This document shows positions 44,901-56,824 of a stretch of 64,000 nt of DNA, piece by piece. The notes below the pieces were generated by a model that saw only the letters and a list, made by a program, of their open reading frames with translations, did not search any database and was not told the origin of the DNA. The translations under genes and the position numbers were made by a program. Numbering within the stretch: the first letter of the stretch is position 1; each line of letters starts with the position of its first letter. Location of the stretch: positions 141,635 through 205,634 of the forward strand of contig NW_022985166.1 in the NCBI RefSeq assembly GCF_010093535.1, in the 5' to 3' direction. The DNA is from Lindgomyces ingoldianus. Lineage: Eukaryota > Ascomycota > Dothideomycetes > Pleosporales > Lindgomycetaceae.

Positions 44901-47900
44901 TCTGTATTTCTGTAATTAGTCTAATAATAGTTTTACATTTTCTATATAGTTAGGTTTATTATGCTTAGTGTAGATAAAGACATTATCTAGGTACACTAAC
45001 ACAAAGATATCTAAGTATAGGTTAAGTGCAGTGTTAATTACTCTTTAAAACGTAGCAAGAGCGTTAGTTAGTTTAAATAGTATAATAAGTAATTTATATA
45101 AGGCGCTAAAAGTTTAAAAAGCAGTTATTTATAAATAGCCTTTTTTAATTCTTATCTTATTAAACCTATCTTAAACATTAAACTTAGTAAAGTGCTTAGT
45201 TTCTTTAAGCTAATTTATAATATCTTATATAATAAGAAGTAAGAACTAGTTATAAATAGTGTTCTTATTCAAAGTTTAGTAGTCCTAGTAGACTCTAATT
45301 TTCCCTCTTTTCTTTTTTATAAACACTACTGCTAATGCTATTAGGCTATTACCTTTTTAAATATAGCCTCTTACTTGCATCTTATCTATGTATTCCTATA
45401 ACATCTTTTTCTAGAGTTTTATAAAAGGTCTTAGTTTATAGGTTTTTAGTTATAAATTTAGTTTTACGTTTATAGCGTAATCCTAGAGCTAATATAGTAG
45501 AAGTTCTTCTAGGTTTTTAGAGGTTTTAAACATGTCCTAGTAGTTGCTGTATTTGTTAGAAATTACAGGCTCTAGTTATTACACTATTTAACACATTTTA
45601 GCCTATTTTATTTTTTAGTTATTTAATATTTCTTTAAGCGTAGTTTTTTCTAGTTCTTTTTTTATTATTTAAATTACTTTAGCCTTAGGTTCTTAGCATA
45701 GAAATCTTTTTAGTTTCTATTTTCTAGAATACTAGCTAGCTTCTTACTTTACTTATGTATATACTTAGCAGGTGTCCCTATAGCTTGCTAACTAAGTTAT
45801 AGTAGCGTGTTATTTAGAAGTGTAGATAGTTATGTTCTTCTAGTTAATTTTAGAGTTATGCTTATATAGCTAGTTATAACCTAGTATAGCTTAGTACTTA
45901 CCTTACTTAAGGATCTTTAATTATAAGTATTCTTTGTTTTAAGTTTAAGCTTAGTTGTTTTTAAGTAAATATATTCTTTTTAAATTTAATTAAAGATGCG
46001 TCTATAAGAGTAACTTTAAAAGGCTACTTGTTTATTCTATATAGTATGTTATAGTAGTCTTATTAAGAGTCTACAGCAGTAAACATACACCTGCTGTTAA
46101 TTAAGGCTGTTCTTTTACATCCTTCTAGCGTAAATTTTATTATAAGGCTTTAGCTAATTCCTTATCTAACTGCTACTAGTGCCTTTACATTATAGTATAT
46201 AATGTTGTAGTCTAAAGTTTTATCTACTTTAATACTTTTTATCGTAGTTTTCTGTTCCTTTATCTAGTCTGTCTAAAGTCTGTGCTTCTAATAACCTTTA
46301 ACTATGTAGTTATCTACTAGGCATTGTTAATCCTCTACTTAGTAGTGCTGCAAGAGTTAGTTATTGGCTTAGTGCGCTTTCTACTAAAAGTAGTAGAAGA
46401 TCTAGTTTTTGCATTTTCTATATTTTGTCTATTAGAGGTTTTTATAGTCTAGTTCTAAGCTGTAGTAGAGGCAGTTTAGCTTTTACATTCTATAAGTTCT
46501 TCTTTTAGGGTATTATCTCTGCTTTTGTTTGCTTCTATTGTCTCTAGCTACTATCTAGCCTAATGCTTAGTAGGCTAATGCTTAATACAGTACCTATCTG
46601 TACACAGGTACTAAGAGAATAAACAATCTTTTAGGTTTATGTAGACTAGTACTAGTTATACCTACGTCTACCTTAGGTACTCTTTTATTCTTATAATTTA
46701 GAGTAGATGCTTCTTCTATTAGCAATAAGACTTATTATGCTGCTTGCTTCTACACAGGATGTAGTACTAGTTAAGCTGTTATGTTTCTAGCTCTTTCTTG
46801 GTTACTACTAGTGCTAGGGGTAGAGTTTTAGATCTTTTCTAGCATAGATTAGGTGTCTTTAATAGTGTAAGCAGCTACTTAAGGCCTTTCTTTTATTAAA
46901 TTTTTTTTAGAAAAAAATCGATTAACGTACCTAACGGGTTGGCCGGCCACACGGGTTGGCCGGCCACTTTTGCCAAGCCCCCACTAAAACCACCCCATTC
47001 TCTCGCAAAACAGCCCACTTTAGCCCTGTATAGAGTAATACAACATAAGATATTATTTAGAGTCTACTTCTACTACTTGCTTACATGTACGTAAGTTATG
47101 CCTAGTCTAATTGCACTGCTTGTATTACCTTTAACTTAGCTTACTTTTTTTAGCGCGCACCTGTGTCTTTAGCTTCTTCTTATCACTACGCGCTCTAAAC
47201 TCCTTTAGAGCAGTTAGACAAGCCCTATCCTTAACTATTAAGGTCCTTTCTGCCTAAATCTGCTTTCTTTTATGCAATCTATGTTATGTAGCAGCCTTAT
47301 TTGCTGCTTAAAGCTTTGTAATCTTATAGCCTACTTTATTGCGTTAATGCCCTAGATAACTGTTGTCTACTTTTTATTACCTTACTATATTGCCTTTAGC
47401 TGTCCTTGTCTCTCTAAAGCTGTAATAACTGCTCTAGTTAATATCTAGCCTATTATAAAGCCTAACTTGTTAAAGTTATACCTGTCTTTATCCTAGATAC
47501 TGTACTTAGCTTTTATGTTAGCTACTAGGCAAAACTAGCTCTAGATAACTTCTAGATTCTTATAAAGCGCTCTTTTATAATTATACTTATAATTAAACTT
47601 TATTATAAACTTAGGGCAGTGCTTAACCTACATACTAGTCTAGTTTAAGCTAACCTAGCCTAGATTGCGCTCTGCAGGCAAGGAATTAGCTATATTAGCT
47701 ACAGCTGCAAGCCTAGGGGGAAATCTGCGTGTAATAAGCTTAAGTATGTACTTAACAACTACCTTTTTTTTAAGCTTAGTTAGATTCCTTAATTTAGGCT
47801 AGCATTCTGCTTGTAAAGGCTGTCCAGCGCGTTAATTGCTTAGTGTTGTGTAAGAGACATTATAGATAGCTGTAGCGCGTTGCAAGGAGAGTTTTAAGTC

Positions 47901-49098
47901 TTATTTAAAAGCCTAAAGAGCAAGCTATATCTAACGTTCTTTAGAAGATTTAATCTAGTGTTGTTGTTAAGGCATTATGTAGATAGGTAGAGTTTAGTGG
48001 GGGCTTAGCAAAAGTGGCCGGCCAACCTGTGTGGCCGGCCAACCTGTTAGGTACGTTAATCTTTTTTATTTAAGATACTATAATGTACTCTAGTAATGTT
48101 TAAGATTACTCTATAAGTTTTTACATTATTATTAATAGGTACTTCTTAGCATAGTATTCTACAGTACTAGTGTTTATAATTAGCTCTGCACTTCTAGCAC
48201 TAACTAGTCTAAAATTATTATGTAAGATTCTCTACTAGTGTTTTTAACATAGGTTGCTTAAAAAAAATCTTTCTTCTTTTTATACATAGTTTGCAACTTG
48301 TGTTAATTAGTATAGTCTCTTATAAACTACAGCTTTTTCTAGCGCTAAATTAGTGTTATAGCTATTCTAGACTTCTACTTTCTAATAACTTATAGAGTAA
48401 TTTATTAGGTTATAGTTTGTTTTACACTTTTAATAGAGTTTTTTATTAAGTTTATTACAGATCTTATCTGCTATTAGACCTCTTTTTATGCTTATAGCTT
48501 TTATTACTAGTTCTAAGTTTTTATTCTCTAGGGTTCTAGAGTCTAGGCATTTCTAATAAAAGTAGCCTACTTTTCTACAGTTTAGGCATGCTTTATTCTA
48601 GAGCCTTTTCTTCTATTCCTTTATTAATAGTAGCCTGTTACTCTTTTTATAAGGTCTTTTCTTTTAAGGCATGCTCTGCATGTGTTTTACATAACTTAGA
48701 TCTATTAGCTCTTTATTATAGTAGAGTGTCTCTTTTTTTCTTAGTGCTTATTTAGGCCTCTAAGGTGCGCCTTTAAGTCTCTTTGTGCATTTTTACTCTT
48801 TATACTAATTATTATAAGTTACTACTTATTTAATAAATTTTTCTAAAGTTACTAGATGTTTATTATGTGTAAATTAATTTTTATAGTTTATTTAAGCCCT
48901 TTATAGAACATTTTACAAAAGGTCTTCTAATCTGTCTATCTGTAGATAGCTAACTGTTTGTAGAATTGCGTAGCATAATGTTATACAGTTTCTTTTCCTT
49001 GCTGTAGTGCATCTATTTTATCTACTACTAGTTTTTCTTTATCTATAAGTCTGTAAATTATAGTGAGGGCTTTTTTAAAAAAACTCTATGCTGCTAAA
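41996..49098 (-). pseudogene. C2 chromovirus gag-pol relic, split by N2
   Basis: Minus-strand text from right to left gives gag with a CCHC knuckle (CLNCRKVGYF near 48550-48600), then pogo N2 (46925-48056), protease region (about 46100), reverse transcriptase with VYLDNVFIY at about 44971-44999, RNase H (44450-44650), integrase (about 43300-44000) and a chromodomain-like region (about 42840-42990). Stops occur throughout. The 5' LTR is missing: gag text stops near 49098, where the AT-rich repeat block begins. It belongs to the same family as C1 and C3 by LTR and coding similarity, and is distinct from family A. Confidence 0.72.
46925..48056 (-). mobile_element. Pogo N2, internally deleted copy of family N (1132 bp)
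   Basis: Ends ACGTACCTAACGGGTTGGCC and its complement, with TA at 46923-46924 and 48057-48058. Compared with N1 (1862 bp net) it lacks about 730 bp of transposase between positions equivalent to about 27359 and 28095 of the window. The ends keep normal composition while the interior is AT-shifted. It is not a fold-back, unlike the M-family short copies. Confidence 0.85.
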
Positions 49099-49218
49099 CA
49101 GGGTTCCTGTTTACTATAGTAATAGGAATTACTATGCAACCTTTTAGCTCTAGTAATAGTAATTACTATTACTAGGTATATATAGTAATTACTAGTTACT
49201 AAAAATAGTATAAAAGTA
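49099..49218. repeat. AT-rich block with AGTAATTACT-type repeats
   Basis: Repeated AGTAATAGTAATTACTATT units, which are self-complementary. Similar units recur at 56065-56175 on the far side of the nested pogo elements. They may be the two ends of one AT-rich host element. Confidence 0.4.
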
Positions 49219-49220
49219 TA

Positions 49221-52172
49221 ACGTATTCCACCACCGAACCCGCCAAACCACCAAACCCGACAAAATCTCTTGGCATTGCGAACACCACGTACAAAACTCT
49301 AATTTTATTCACAACTAAATAAAGAACCTATGTACAACGTGCCTACATCTAATTCTAGTGCTTCTTTTTTATCCTTTTTGCACGTACAAGCGTTGTGCCC
49401 AGTCTCCCCACAGTTCCCACAGCGCTGCAGAGCTAGTTAGGCTCTTTCTTAATTACCACCACTACAAGCCTTCTTTAACTGCTAAGCTACTACAGACGCC
49501 TTAGCAGCTACCTGCGCTACTGCAGTCCTATACTCTATTGTGCCACCTTGCTAGATCTGCTTTCTTTTACGCCTCTTACGCTTAGTTATGTCTACTAATT
49601 ACTCTTTAAGCTCTTATACACGCGCCTTTATAAGTATATTTCTATATAGCATCTCCTTAGCTTTTTTTACAAGCTGTAAAAAGCTTTCTTGTGCTATTAT
49701 TAGTAATTATACAAAGAAATTATGTATAAGCTTTAATTATAATTTAAATTTATATAAATTGCTTAAGGTCTTTAATTGCTATAGCGTTTCTAGTAGAGGT
49801 CCTAGTAGTAGAGTACGCAGCTGCACGTTAAAACAATTAAGGACTACCTGCACATTAATAGAAACTAGTCTAGATGCCTTAAAGGCCTTTTTATAGTTAT
49901 TATACATAAAAATGTCTAAAAACATGTTTTTAAAGGCTAGAAAAAAGCGTTCTTTGTTAACATGCTACACGCGTTAGCGTGCTAAGTCTTATACACACTA
50001 AGAGTACTTAAGCTTTAACAGCAAGAAGCACACTACATTAAGTAGCTAGAGGATATGCAATAAATGCGCAGGCATACAGAGCGTAAGGATCTTTTGTATA
50101 AAGTAATAATTTTTAAAATCCTAGTTTAAGTAGCTCTTATAGCTATCTAGTATAAGCAGCCTGTATACCCCTACCTAACGCGTCTTTGTATGCTTATTAA
50201 AGTGCTTTAACTACTTAAGACTAAGTGTGTTATTTATCTAGCTATTTTTAGAAACTAATAGCTTCTAATTATGCAGTATTAACATCTCTTTGTACTAGGC
50301 AGAGATGTAGACGCGTCCTTTGTAGATAATAAATAGCAGGGTAGTGTAGCTAGCAGCGCAGATGCTCTAGATTATAGTAACCTATTTCTAGTTGCCTAGC
50401 TGTGTAAGGACAGGCCTTATATGTCTTTCTAAACTTATAATAACTTTTATAGTGCTAATTATGCCTATCTAGAAGCTAGTCTTGTTAAAGTTGTAGATAT
50501 TATTATTATAAACACTATATTTTACTAACGTACTTCATAGGCGAGTTGCTCACACACCTAAGTCGCTCACTTTTGCCAAGACCCCACTAAACCACCCTTC
50601 CTACACTAATGCATTCCCTACAACACTACTTAGACGCGCTAAAAGAATGTTAGATACAGCTTGCGCTTTAAGCTTTTAAATAAGACATAAAACTCTTAAA
50701 GAAATGTACTATAGCTATATGCAAAGTCTTGTAAAAAACAATACATAACTATAGCGCTAGACAACCTTTACAAGCTAATTCTACAGCTAAATTATAGAGG
50801 CTAGGCAATAAAAAGAAGTAAGTAATTGTTAAGACTATACTTAAGCTATATGCGCAAGGAATTTCCCCTTAGATAGCATTTATAGCTAATATAGCTAATT
50901 CTTTGCGCGCTAAGCGTAATCTAGGCTATGTTTGCATAAACTAGCCTAGTACGTTTATAAAGTGTTATTTAGAGCTTAAAGTAACGTTTAAGCGTAAGTA
51001 CAACTATAAGAGAGCCCTCTGCAAGAGTCCTAGAGTAATTTAGGGCAGGTTTAGCCTTGTAGAGAATATTAAAGCTAAGTATAGCATCTAGAATAATAAC
51101 ACGTACAACTTTAGTAAGATAGGGTTTATAATTAGCTAGATATTTCTTAACTATACTTACGCTTAAAACTTTACTTTAAGCTTTAAATAACGCTTCACAA
51201 ACGTACTAGGCTAGTTTATGTGAACATGGCCTAGATTACGCTTAGCGCGTAAAGAATTAGCTATATTAGCTATAAATGCTATTTAAGGGGAAATTCCTTG
51301 CGCATATAGCTTAAGTATAGTCTTAATAATTACCTGCTTCTTTTTATTGCCTAGCCTTTATAATTTAGCTGTAGAATTAGCTTGTAAAGGTTATCTAGTG
51401 CTATAGTTATTTATTATCTTTTATAGAACTCTGCACATAGCTATAGCACATTTCTTTAAGAGTTTTATGTCTTATTTAAAAGCTTAGAGCGTAAGCTGTA
51501 TCTAACGTTCTTTTAGCGCGTCTAAGTAGTGTTATAGGGAATGCATTAGTGTAGGAAGGGTAGTTTAGTAGGGTCTTAGCAAAAGTAAGCGACTCAGGTG
51601 TGTGAGCAACTTGCCTATAAAGTACGTTATTATGTTTTATATAAGCTTAAACTACTTTATAATTAACTTTAGGTTTTCTTAGAGTATTCTCTAGTAGTCC
51701 TTTACTTAATTAAACGCTATCTTAAGCTCCTCTGTATAAGACACAAACTGTGTAGGCTAGTTTGTCTTTACTAGTGTCCTACTACACGCAGCTAACAGTC
51801 TGTTTGCTATATCTACCACCTTGCACAGCTAGGGCGCAAATCCTTATAAATTAAGGTTAAGAATATATTATATAATTATTTACTTTTTAGTTGCAGTAAG
51901 TTTCTAGTAATTTAGTTATATAGTAGGTTAAAACGTAATTCTGTTAAGCTAAGCAGCAAGCTGCTAATAAGGCACGTTAAAAGCTGCTACAGCTTATTAT
52001 ACGCGTTTAAATTAGCATAAGCAGTAGGCCTAGAGCGCAAGGATAATTCTGCCTTCTTGCTAAGTTAGTATAGTCTTGTGTTGTTTAGACATCACGTCTT
52101 GTACGTGGTGTTCGCAATGCCAAGAGATTTTGTCGGGTTCAGTGGTTTGGCGGGTTTGGTGGTGGAATACGT
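49221..52172 (-). mobile_element. Pogo element Q, split by fold-back M2
   Basis: Ends ACGTATTCCACCACCGAACC and its complement, with TA at 49219-49220 and 52173-52174; about 1850 bp without M2. Transposase text is on the minus strand. A well-kept C-terminal zinc knuckle (CGNCGETGHNACTC) lies near 49380-49425 and a NIYNFNKTSF block near 50480-50510, beside which M2 inserted. Both features are typical of Fot1/pogo proteins. The first 200 bp retain G+C, whereas the interior is degraded. Confidence 0.85.
50528..51627. mobile_element. Fold-back pogo derivative M2 (1100 bp)
   Basis: TA flanks at 50526-50527 and 51628-51629. Left arm 50528-51145 (618 bp) and right arm 51146-51627 (482 bp) are inverted copies of the family M 5' end. 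The longer left arm includes a YNFSKIGFII block near 51105-51135. The joint reads AGATATTT then CTTAACTATACTTACGC. Confidence 0.9.
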
Positions 52173-52174
52173 TA

Positions 52175-52460
52175 ACATAAGTCTTAATTAGCTATTTAAA
52201 ATTCATAGCACGTCTAACTTTATTTTTATTATTTTACTTAGACTACTATATTTAGATAAACTTAGTAAACTAAGTAAAATAATTTCACTAAATAAACTAA
52301 TCTAACTAAATAATTTAAATAATATAAATAAACTAAATAACTTAAGTAAACTAAGTAACTTAAATAAGCTAAATAATTAACTAAACTAAATAACTTAAAT
52401 AAACTAAATAACTTAAATAAACTAAATAACTTAAATAAACTAAATAACTTAAATAAACTA
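52175..52460. repeat. AT-rich sequence with an 18-bp tandem repeat
   Basis: From about 52318 to 52458 the sequence is built from AACTAAATAACTTAAATA units, with irregular relatives from 52262. The pattern resumes after M3 at about 53563-53640, so M3 inserted into the array. An open frame with a LFSLFK-type repeat on the minus strand is a by-product of the array. Confidence 0.75.
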
Positions 52461-53560
52461 ACGTACTTCACAGGCGAGTTGCTCACACACCTGAGTTGCT
52501 TACTTTTGCTAAGACCCTACTAAACTACCCTTTCTACACTAATGCATTCCCTACAACACTACTTAGACGCGCTAAAAGAATGTTAGATATAGCTTACACT
52601 CTAGGCTTTTAAACAAAACATAAAACTCTTAAAGAAATGTACTATAGCTATATATAAAGTCTTATAAAAGATAATAAATAACTATAGTGCTAAATAACCT
52701 TTATAAGCTAATTCTACAGCTAAATTATAAAGGCTAGGTAATAAAAAGAAGCAGGTAATTATTAAGACTATACTTAAGCTATATGCGCAAGGAATTTCCT
52801 CTTAAATAGCATTTATAGCTAATATAGCTAATTCTTTGCGCGCTAAGCATAATCTAGGCTATGTTTACATAAACTAGCCTAGTACGTTTATAAAGCATTA
52901 TTTAAAGCTTAAAGTAAAGTTTTAAGCGTAAGTATAGTTAAAAGATATTTAGCTAATTATAAACTCTGTCTTGCTAAAGTTATACATGTTATTATCCTAG
53001 ATGCTATACTTAGCTTTAATATTCTTTATAAGGCTAAACCTGCTCTAAATTACCCTAGGACTTTTATAAAGAGCTCTTTTATAGTTGTACTTATGCTTAA
53101 ATGTTACTTTAAGCTCTAAATAACGCTTTACAAACATACTAGGCTAGTTTATGCAAATATAGCCTAGATTACGCTTAGCGCGTAAAGAATTAGCTATATT
53201 AGCTATAAATGCTATCTAAGGGGAAATTCCTTGCGCATATAGCTTAAGTATAGTCTTAATAATTACCTGCTTTTTTTTATTGCCTAGCTTCTATAATTTA
53301 GCTGTAGAATTAGCTTATAAAGGTTATCTAGCGCTATAGTTATTTATTATTTATTATAAGACTTTATATATAGCTATAGCACATTTCTTTAAGAGTTTTA
53401 TGTCTTATTTAAAAGCTTAAAGCGTAAGCTGTATCTAACATTCTTTTAGCGCGTTTAAGTAGTGTTGTGGGGAATGCATTAGTGTAGGAAGAGTAGTTTA
53501 GTAGGGTCTTAGTAAAAGTAAGTAACTTAGGTGTGTGAGCAACTCGCCTGTAAAGTACGT
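52461..53560. mobile_element. Fold-back pogo derivative M3 (1100 bp)
   Basis: TA flanks at 52459-52460 and 53561-53562. Left arm 482 bp (to about 52942), right arm 618 bp, so the asymmetric centre is inverted relative to M2. Same joint sequence as M1, M2 and M4. Confidence 0.9.
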
Positions 53561-53562
53561 TA

Positions 53563-54043
53563 TATAACTTAAATAAACTAAATAACTAAATAAATTATAT
53601 AACTAAAATAAACTAAATAAATAAAATAAACTAAATAGTTTTTATTTATAGTTTTACTATATATAACTACTATTATTCCTAGTAGTACTTTTATTTTCTA
53701 ACTCTTCTAAATCTTCTTTATCTTCTATATTTATTATTTGTTTTTGTTTTCCTTTAGAACTACTAGGTAAAGTAAAATTATAATAAAGTTGCTTTTTACT
53801 ATAAGAATAGAAATAGCAATTATAAAAAAATCTACTTACTAAATATAGTATAAAATATATATTTTTTTAATATTAATTTTTTTACTTAAACTAAAATTAT
53901 ACTATAATATAAATAAACTTAGTAATATTAATAAGTAGAATAACATTAGTAAAGTAAATATATATGTTAAATAGTATTATATAGCGTTATTATTTATTAT
54001 TATTATATATATTATAGTTATTTAAATTCTAGTAATTACTTGT
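53563..54043. other. Very AT-rich sequence, no gene seen
   Basis: Continuation of the AACTAAAT array for about 80 bp, then low-complexity AT-rich text without an open frame. It resembles 52175-52260 and 55911-56060 in composition and may be one host element cut by M3 and M5. Confidence 0.4.
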
Positions 54044-54045
54044 TA

Positions 54046-55908
54046 ACGTACTTTATAGGCAAGTTGCTTACACACCTAAGTTACTTACTTTTGCTAAGAC
54101 TCTACTACACTACTTTTCTTACACTAATGCATTTTTAATAACACTACTTAAACATATTAAAAGAATGTTAGATGCAGCTTATACTCTAGGCTTTTAAATA
54201 AAACATAACACTTTTTAAGCAACACACTACAGCTATCTATAGAGTCTTTTAAAAGATAATAAGTAACTAACGCACTAAATAACCTTTCTAAGCTAATTAT
54301 ATAGCTAACTTATAAAAGCTAGATAATAATAAAAAGCAGGTAATTATTTAGCACATACTTAAGCTAAATGCGCAAGAATTTCCCCCCTAGCTAGCAGCTA
54401 TAGCTAATATAGCTAATTCTTTACACACTAAGCATAATATAGGCTATATTAGTATAAACTAGCCTAATATGTTTATTAAGTGTTACTTAAAGCTTAAAGT
54501 AAAGTTTAAGTGTAAGTATAACTATAAAAAAGCTTTTTATAAGAATTTTATAGTAATTTAAAGCTAGTTTAACCTTATAAAGAATATTAAAGCTAAGTAT
54601 AGCATCTAAAATAACAACATGTACAACTTTAATAAGATAGAGTTTATAATAGGCTAGATATCTACTAGAGCAGTTATTATAAGTTTAGAGAAATAAGAAC
54701 AGCTAAAAGCAGTCTAGCTAGGTAACTAGAAGTAGACAACAGCTATCTAGGGCATTAATGCTAAAAAGTAGGCTATTCTGCTTTTTATTATCTTCTAGAG
54801 TAGCAACTACTTTTTAAACTAGTATAAAAAAAATCTACTTTAAAATTAAGTTATTACAATCTCTAAGCGCAGCTAAACTACTAATTAGCTTAGTCTAGAC
54901 TAGTTAAAGCACTTTAACATGTATATAAAAAAGTGTACTGTTAGTAGCTACTATTTACTAGTTATTAATAGCTATAAAAGCTATAACTTACTTTATTTTT
55001 AGTAATACTATAAGGATAATAAAATTATTACTATTTATATACCTTTTTACTTATTACACTTTTTATAGCTACTTAATATAAGTTGTTTTACTTCTTTAAT
55101 AAAAGTGTATAAGTGCTAAGCTAAAAACTTTATATATAACTAGATTACTTATATTATAAAAATAAAGTTCTTACTATGCTTTAAAGTAGCCTATAATGCT
55201 ATAATTACTTTTAGTAATATCTATAAAAGGTTTTAAAGCGCTAGATTAGTTCCTTTTAACCTATAATAAGTTATAATAGGCTTTAATGTAAAGTTGCACA
55301 CTCTATTACTACTACTACTTATATATAATAAGCTCTAGTAGTTGTAAACCCTAAGTAATACTTTAGAACTTAAGTTATAATTAATACTTATAAAAATAAA
55401 AATTTAAAAGCATATAAATAGTTTACTAACTTTTATAGTTAAAGCATTTAAAAAAGTTTTAAAAGGGGTAGTAATAATTATGTATAAGCTAGTATTAGTA
55501 TAATAGAAAATTACTAAGCTTTAAGCAGCTAATAAAGCTACTATATAACATAAATTGCATAAAAAAAAGCAAATTAAGGTAAAAAAGACTTTAATAATTT
55601 AGAAAACTCTACACTTAACAGCTTTAAAGGAGTTTAAAGCGCGTAGTAACAGGAAGAAGGCAAAGAAGCAAGTGTAAGCTAAAGTAGGTAAGCTATCCTA
55701 AAGGCGCTACAGACAGTGCAATTAGACTAGGCATAACGCGCAAATGTGTAAGTAAGAAGCAGAAGTAGTATCTAAATAATATTCTAGGCTGTACTGTACT
55801 ATATAGTGCTAGAGCGGGTTGTTATAGGCTATAATAGAGTTTGTTAGGGTAGAGTCTTAGTAAAAGTAAGCAACTTAGGTGTGTAAGCAACTTGCCTATA
55901 AAGTACGT
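54046..55908 (+). mobile_element. Full-length pogo element M5 (1863 bp), degraded
   Basis: Ends ACGTACTTTATAGGC and its complement, with TA at 54044-54045 and 55909-55910. It is the only full-length M copy in the window and the parent type of the fold-backs. The + strand reads NMYNFNKIEFIIG near 54618-54658 (Fot1/pogo DDE block) and a C-terminal RQCN*TRHNAQMC near 55705-55755 (zinc knuckle). Length agrees with N1 (1862), Q (1850) and R (1840). Stops in all frames make it inactive. Confidence 0.88.
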
Positions 55909-55910
55909 TA

Positions 55911-56186
55911 ACATTTTTTTTTAACTTATATAGTTTTTTTTAAATAAAAAAAACTTTATATATTACTAGAGACATAATAATTATTATATACTATTATAAT
56001 AATTATCACTTTTACTACTTAAAATCTTTTTCTATAAAATATCTATTTATAGAAATATTAATTACTACGTACCTCTAGTAATAGTAATTACTATAGAAAT
56101 TACTAGGCGCTTCTAGTAATAGTAATAGTAATTACTAGTACTTAGTAATTACTAAGTAATTACTATTACTAAAAAGTAGCAACCCT
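55911..56186. repeat. AT-rich block with AGTAATTACT-type repeats (right copy)
   Basis: CTAGTAATAGTAATTACTA units between about 56065 and 56175, mirroring 49127-49200. It ends near GTAGCAACC, where C-family sequence begins. Confidence 0.4.
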
Positions 56187-56430
56187 AATATAGACTAGTA
56201 CTAGCTGTACCTACGTCTACTATAGATACTCCTTAGTCTTTATAATTTAAAGGGGGTGCTTTTTATAGCAGTAGTAGGATTCTTTATGCTGCTTACTTTT
56301 ACATAGAATGCAGTACTAATTAAGTTGTTATACCTCTAGTTCTTTTCTAGTTACTGCTAGTGCTAGAGGCAGAGTCTCTAACTATTCCTAGCAAGGGTCT
56401 AGCATTTGCAATAGGGTAGGTAGCTAGACA
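56187..56430 (-). mobile_element. C-family internal fragment
   Basis: Parallels 46640-46870 of C2 (GACTAGTACTAG, ACCTACGTCTAC, then the TGCTGCTTAC and TACTAGTGCTAG-like blocks) in the same orientation on this strand. It stops near 56430, where C3 integrase text on the opposite strand begins, so a rearrangement joins them. Confidence 0.5.
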
Positions 56431-56473
56431 AATTATTTATAAGTAAATTCTAGCAAACAGCTATAAGGCATAT
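56431..56473 (+). pseudogene. C3 integrase fragment before the T2 insertion
   Basis: The + strand reads QIIYK*ILANSYKA or, one frame over, FISKF*QTAIRH, continuous with the ITHNLLTAYHLQTD text after T2 at 61690. The last five bases CATAT are duplicated at 61686-61690. Confidence 0.5.
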
Positions 56474-56824
56474 TGTAACAGCGCAGGCAAGAAAATGGGT
56501 CCGAATGCGGTAGGTGTAAGGCCGGATGTCCCAGAACGGGCTAGTATGGCCTCCCTTGACCTGTGCTTCGTATATAAGCATGAATCCTGACAAGCGAGGC
56601 TTGGCAGCGATTCGTCTCTCTTACAATACACTCCTATCTTTCTCCGAAAGCTTGCTCTCAGTGCTATCCGTGCTACCTACCATCCCATCTTTACAGTAGG
56701 AATCCACTCAGAGGCATATGGGAGTGCGTGGGGACTCAATGACCTCGGAATTCCATTAACACCTATAGGCCTCTAAGTGGATTCCTACCGCATTTAGACT
56801 TATTGTCTTGCCTGCGCTGTTACA
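56474..56824. repeat. Rearranged, palindromic 5' LTR of T2
   Basis: Left part starts TGTAACAGCGCAGGCAAG; right part ends CTTGCCTGCGCTGTTACA. Compared with the 3' LTR, the expected 5' half has been replaced by an inverted copy of the 3' half, meeting at about 56770 (CACCTATAGGC then CTCTAAGTGG). It is interrupted by the solo LTR at 56515. Confidence 0.75.
56515..56695. mobile_element. Young solo LTR (181 bp)
   Basis: Begins TGTAAGGCCGGATG, ends ATCTTTACA, with GTAGG duplicated at 56510-56514 and 56696-56700. A GTATATAAGCATG motif near 56570 looks like a TATA box. GC-rich with no RIP bias. Confidence 0.88.

Noticed and set aside
49588..49896. Plus-strand 102-codon frame
   Set aside because: It lies antisense to the pogo Q transposase, whose motifs are on the minus strand.
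52262..52486. Minus-strand 74-codon frame with a LFSLFK-type repeat
   Set aside because: It is a direct consequence of the AT-rich 18-bp tandem array; no start context or protein family supports it.
49099..56187. A single hAT element with CAGGGTT / AACCCT ends
   Set aside because: End motifs are only roughly complementary and no 8-bp duplication was found.
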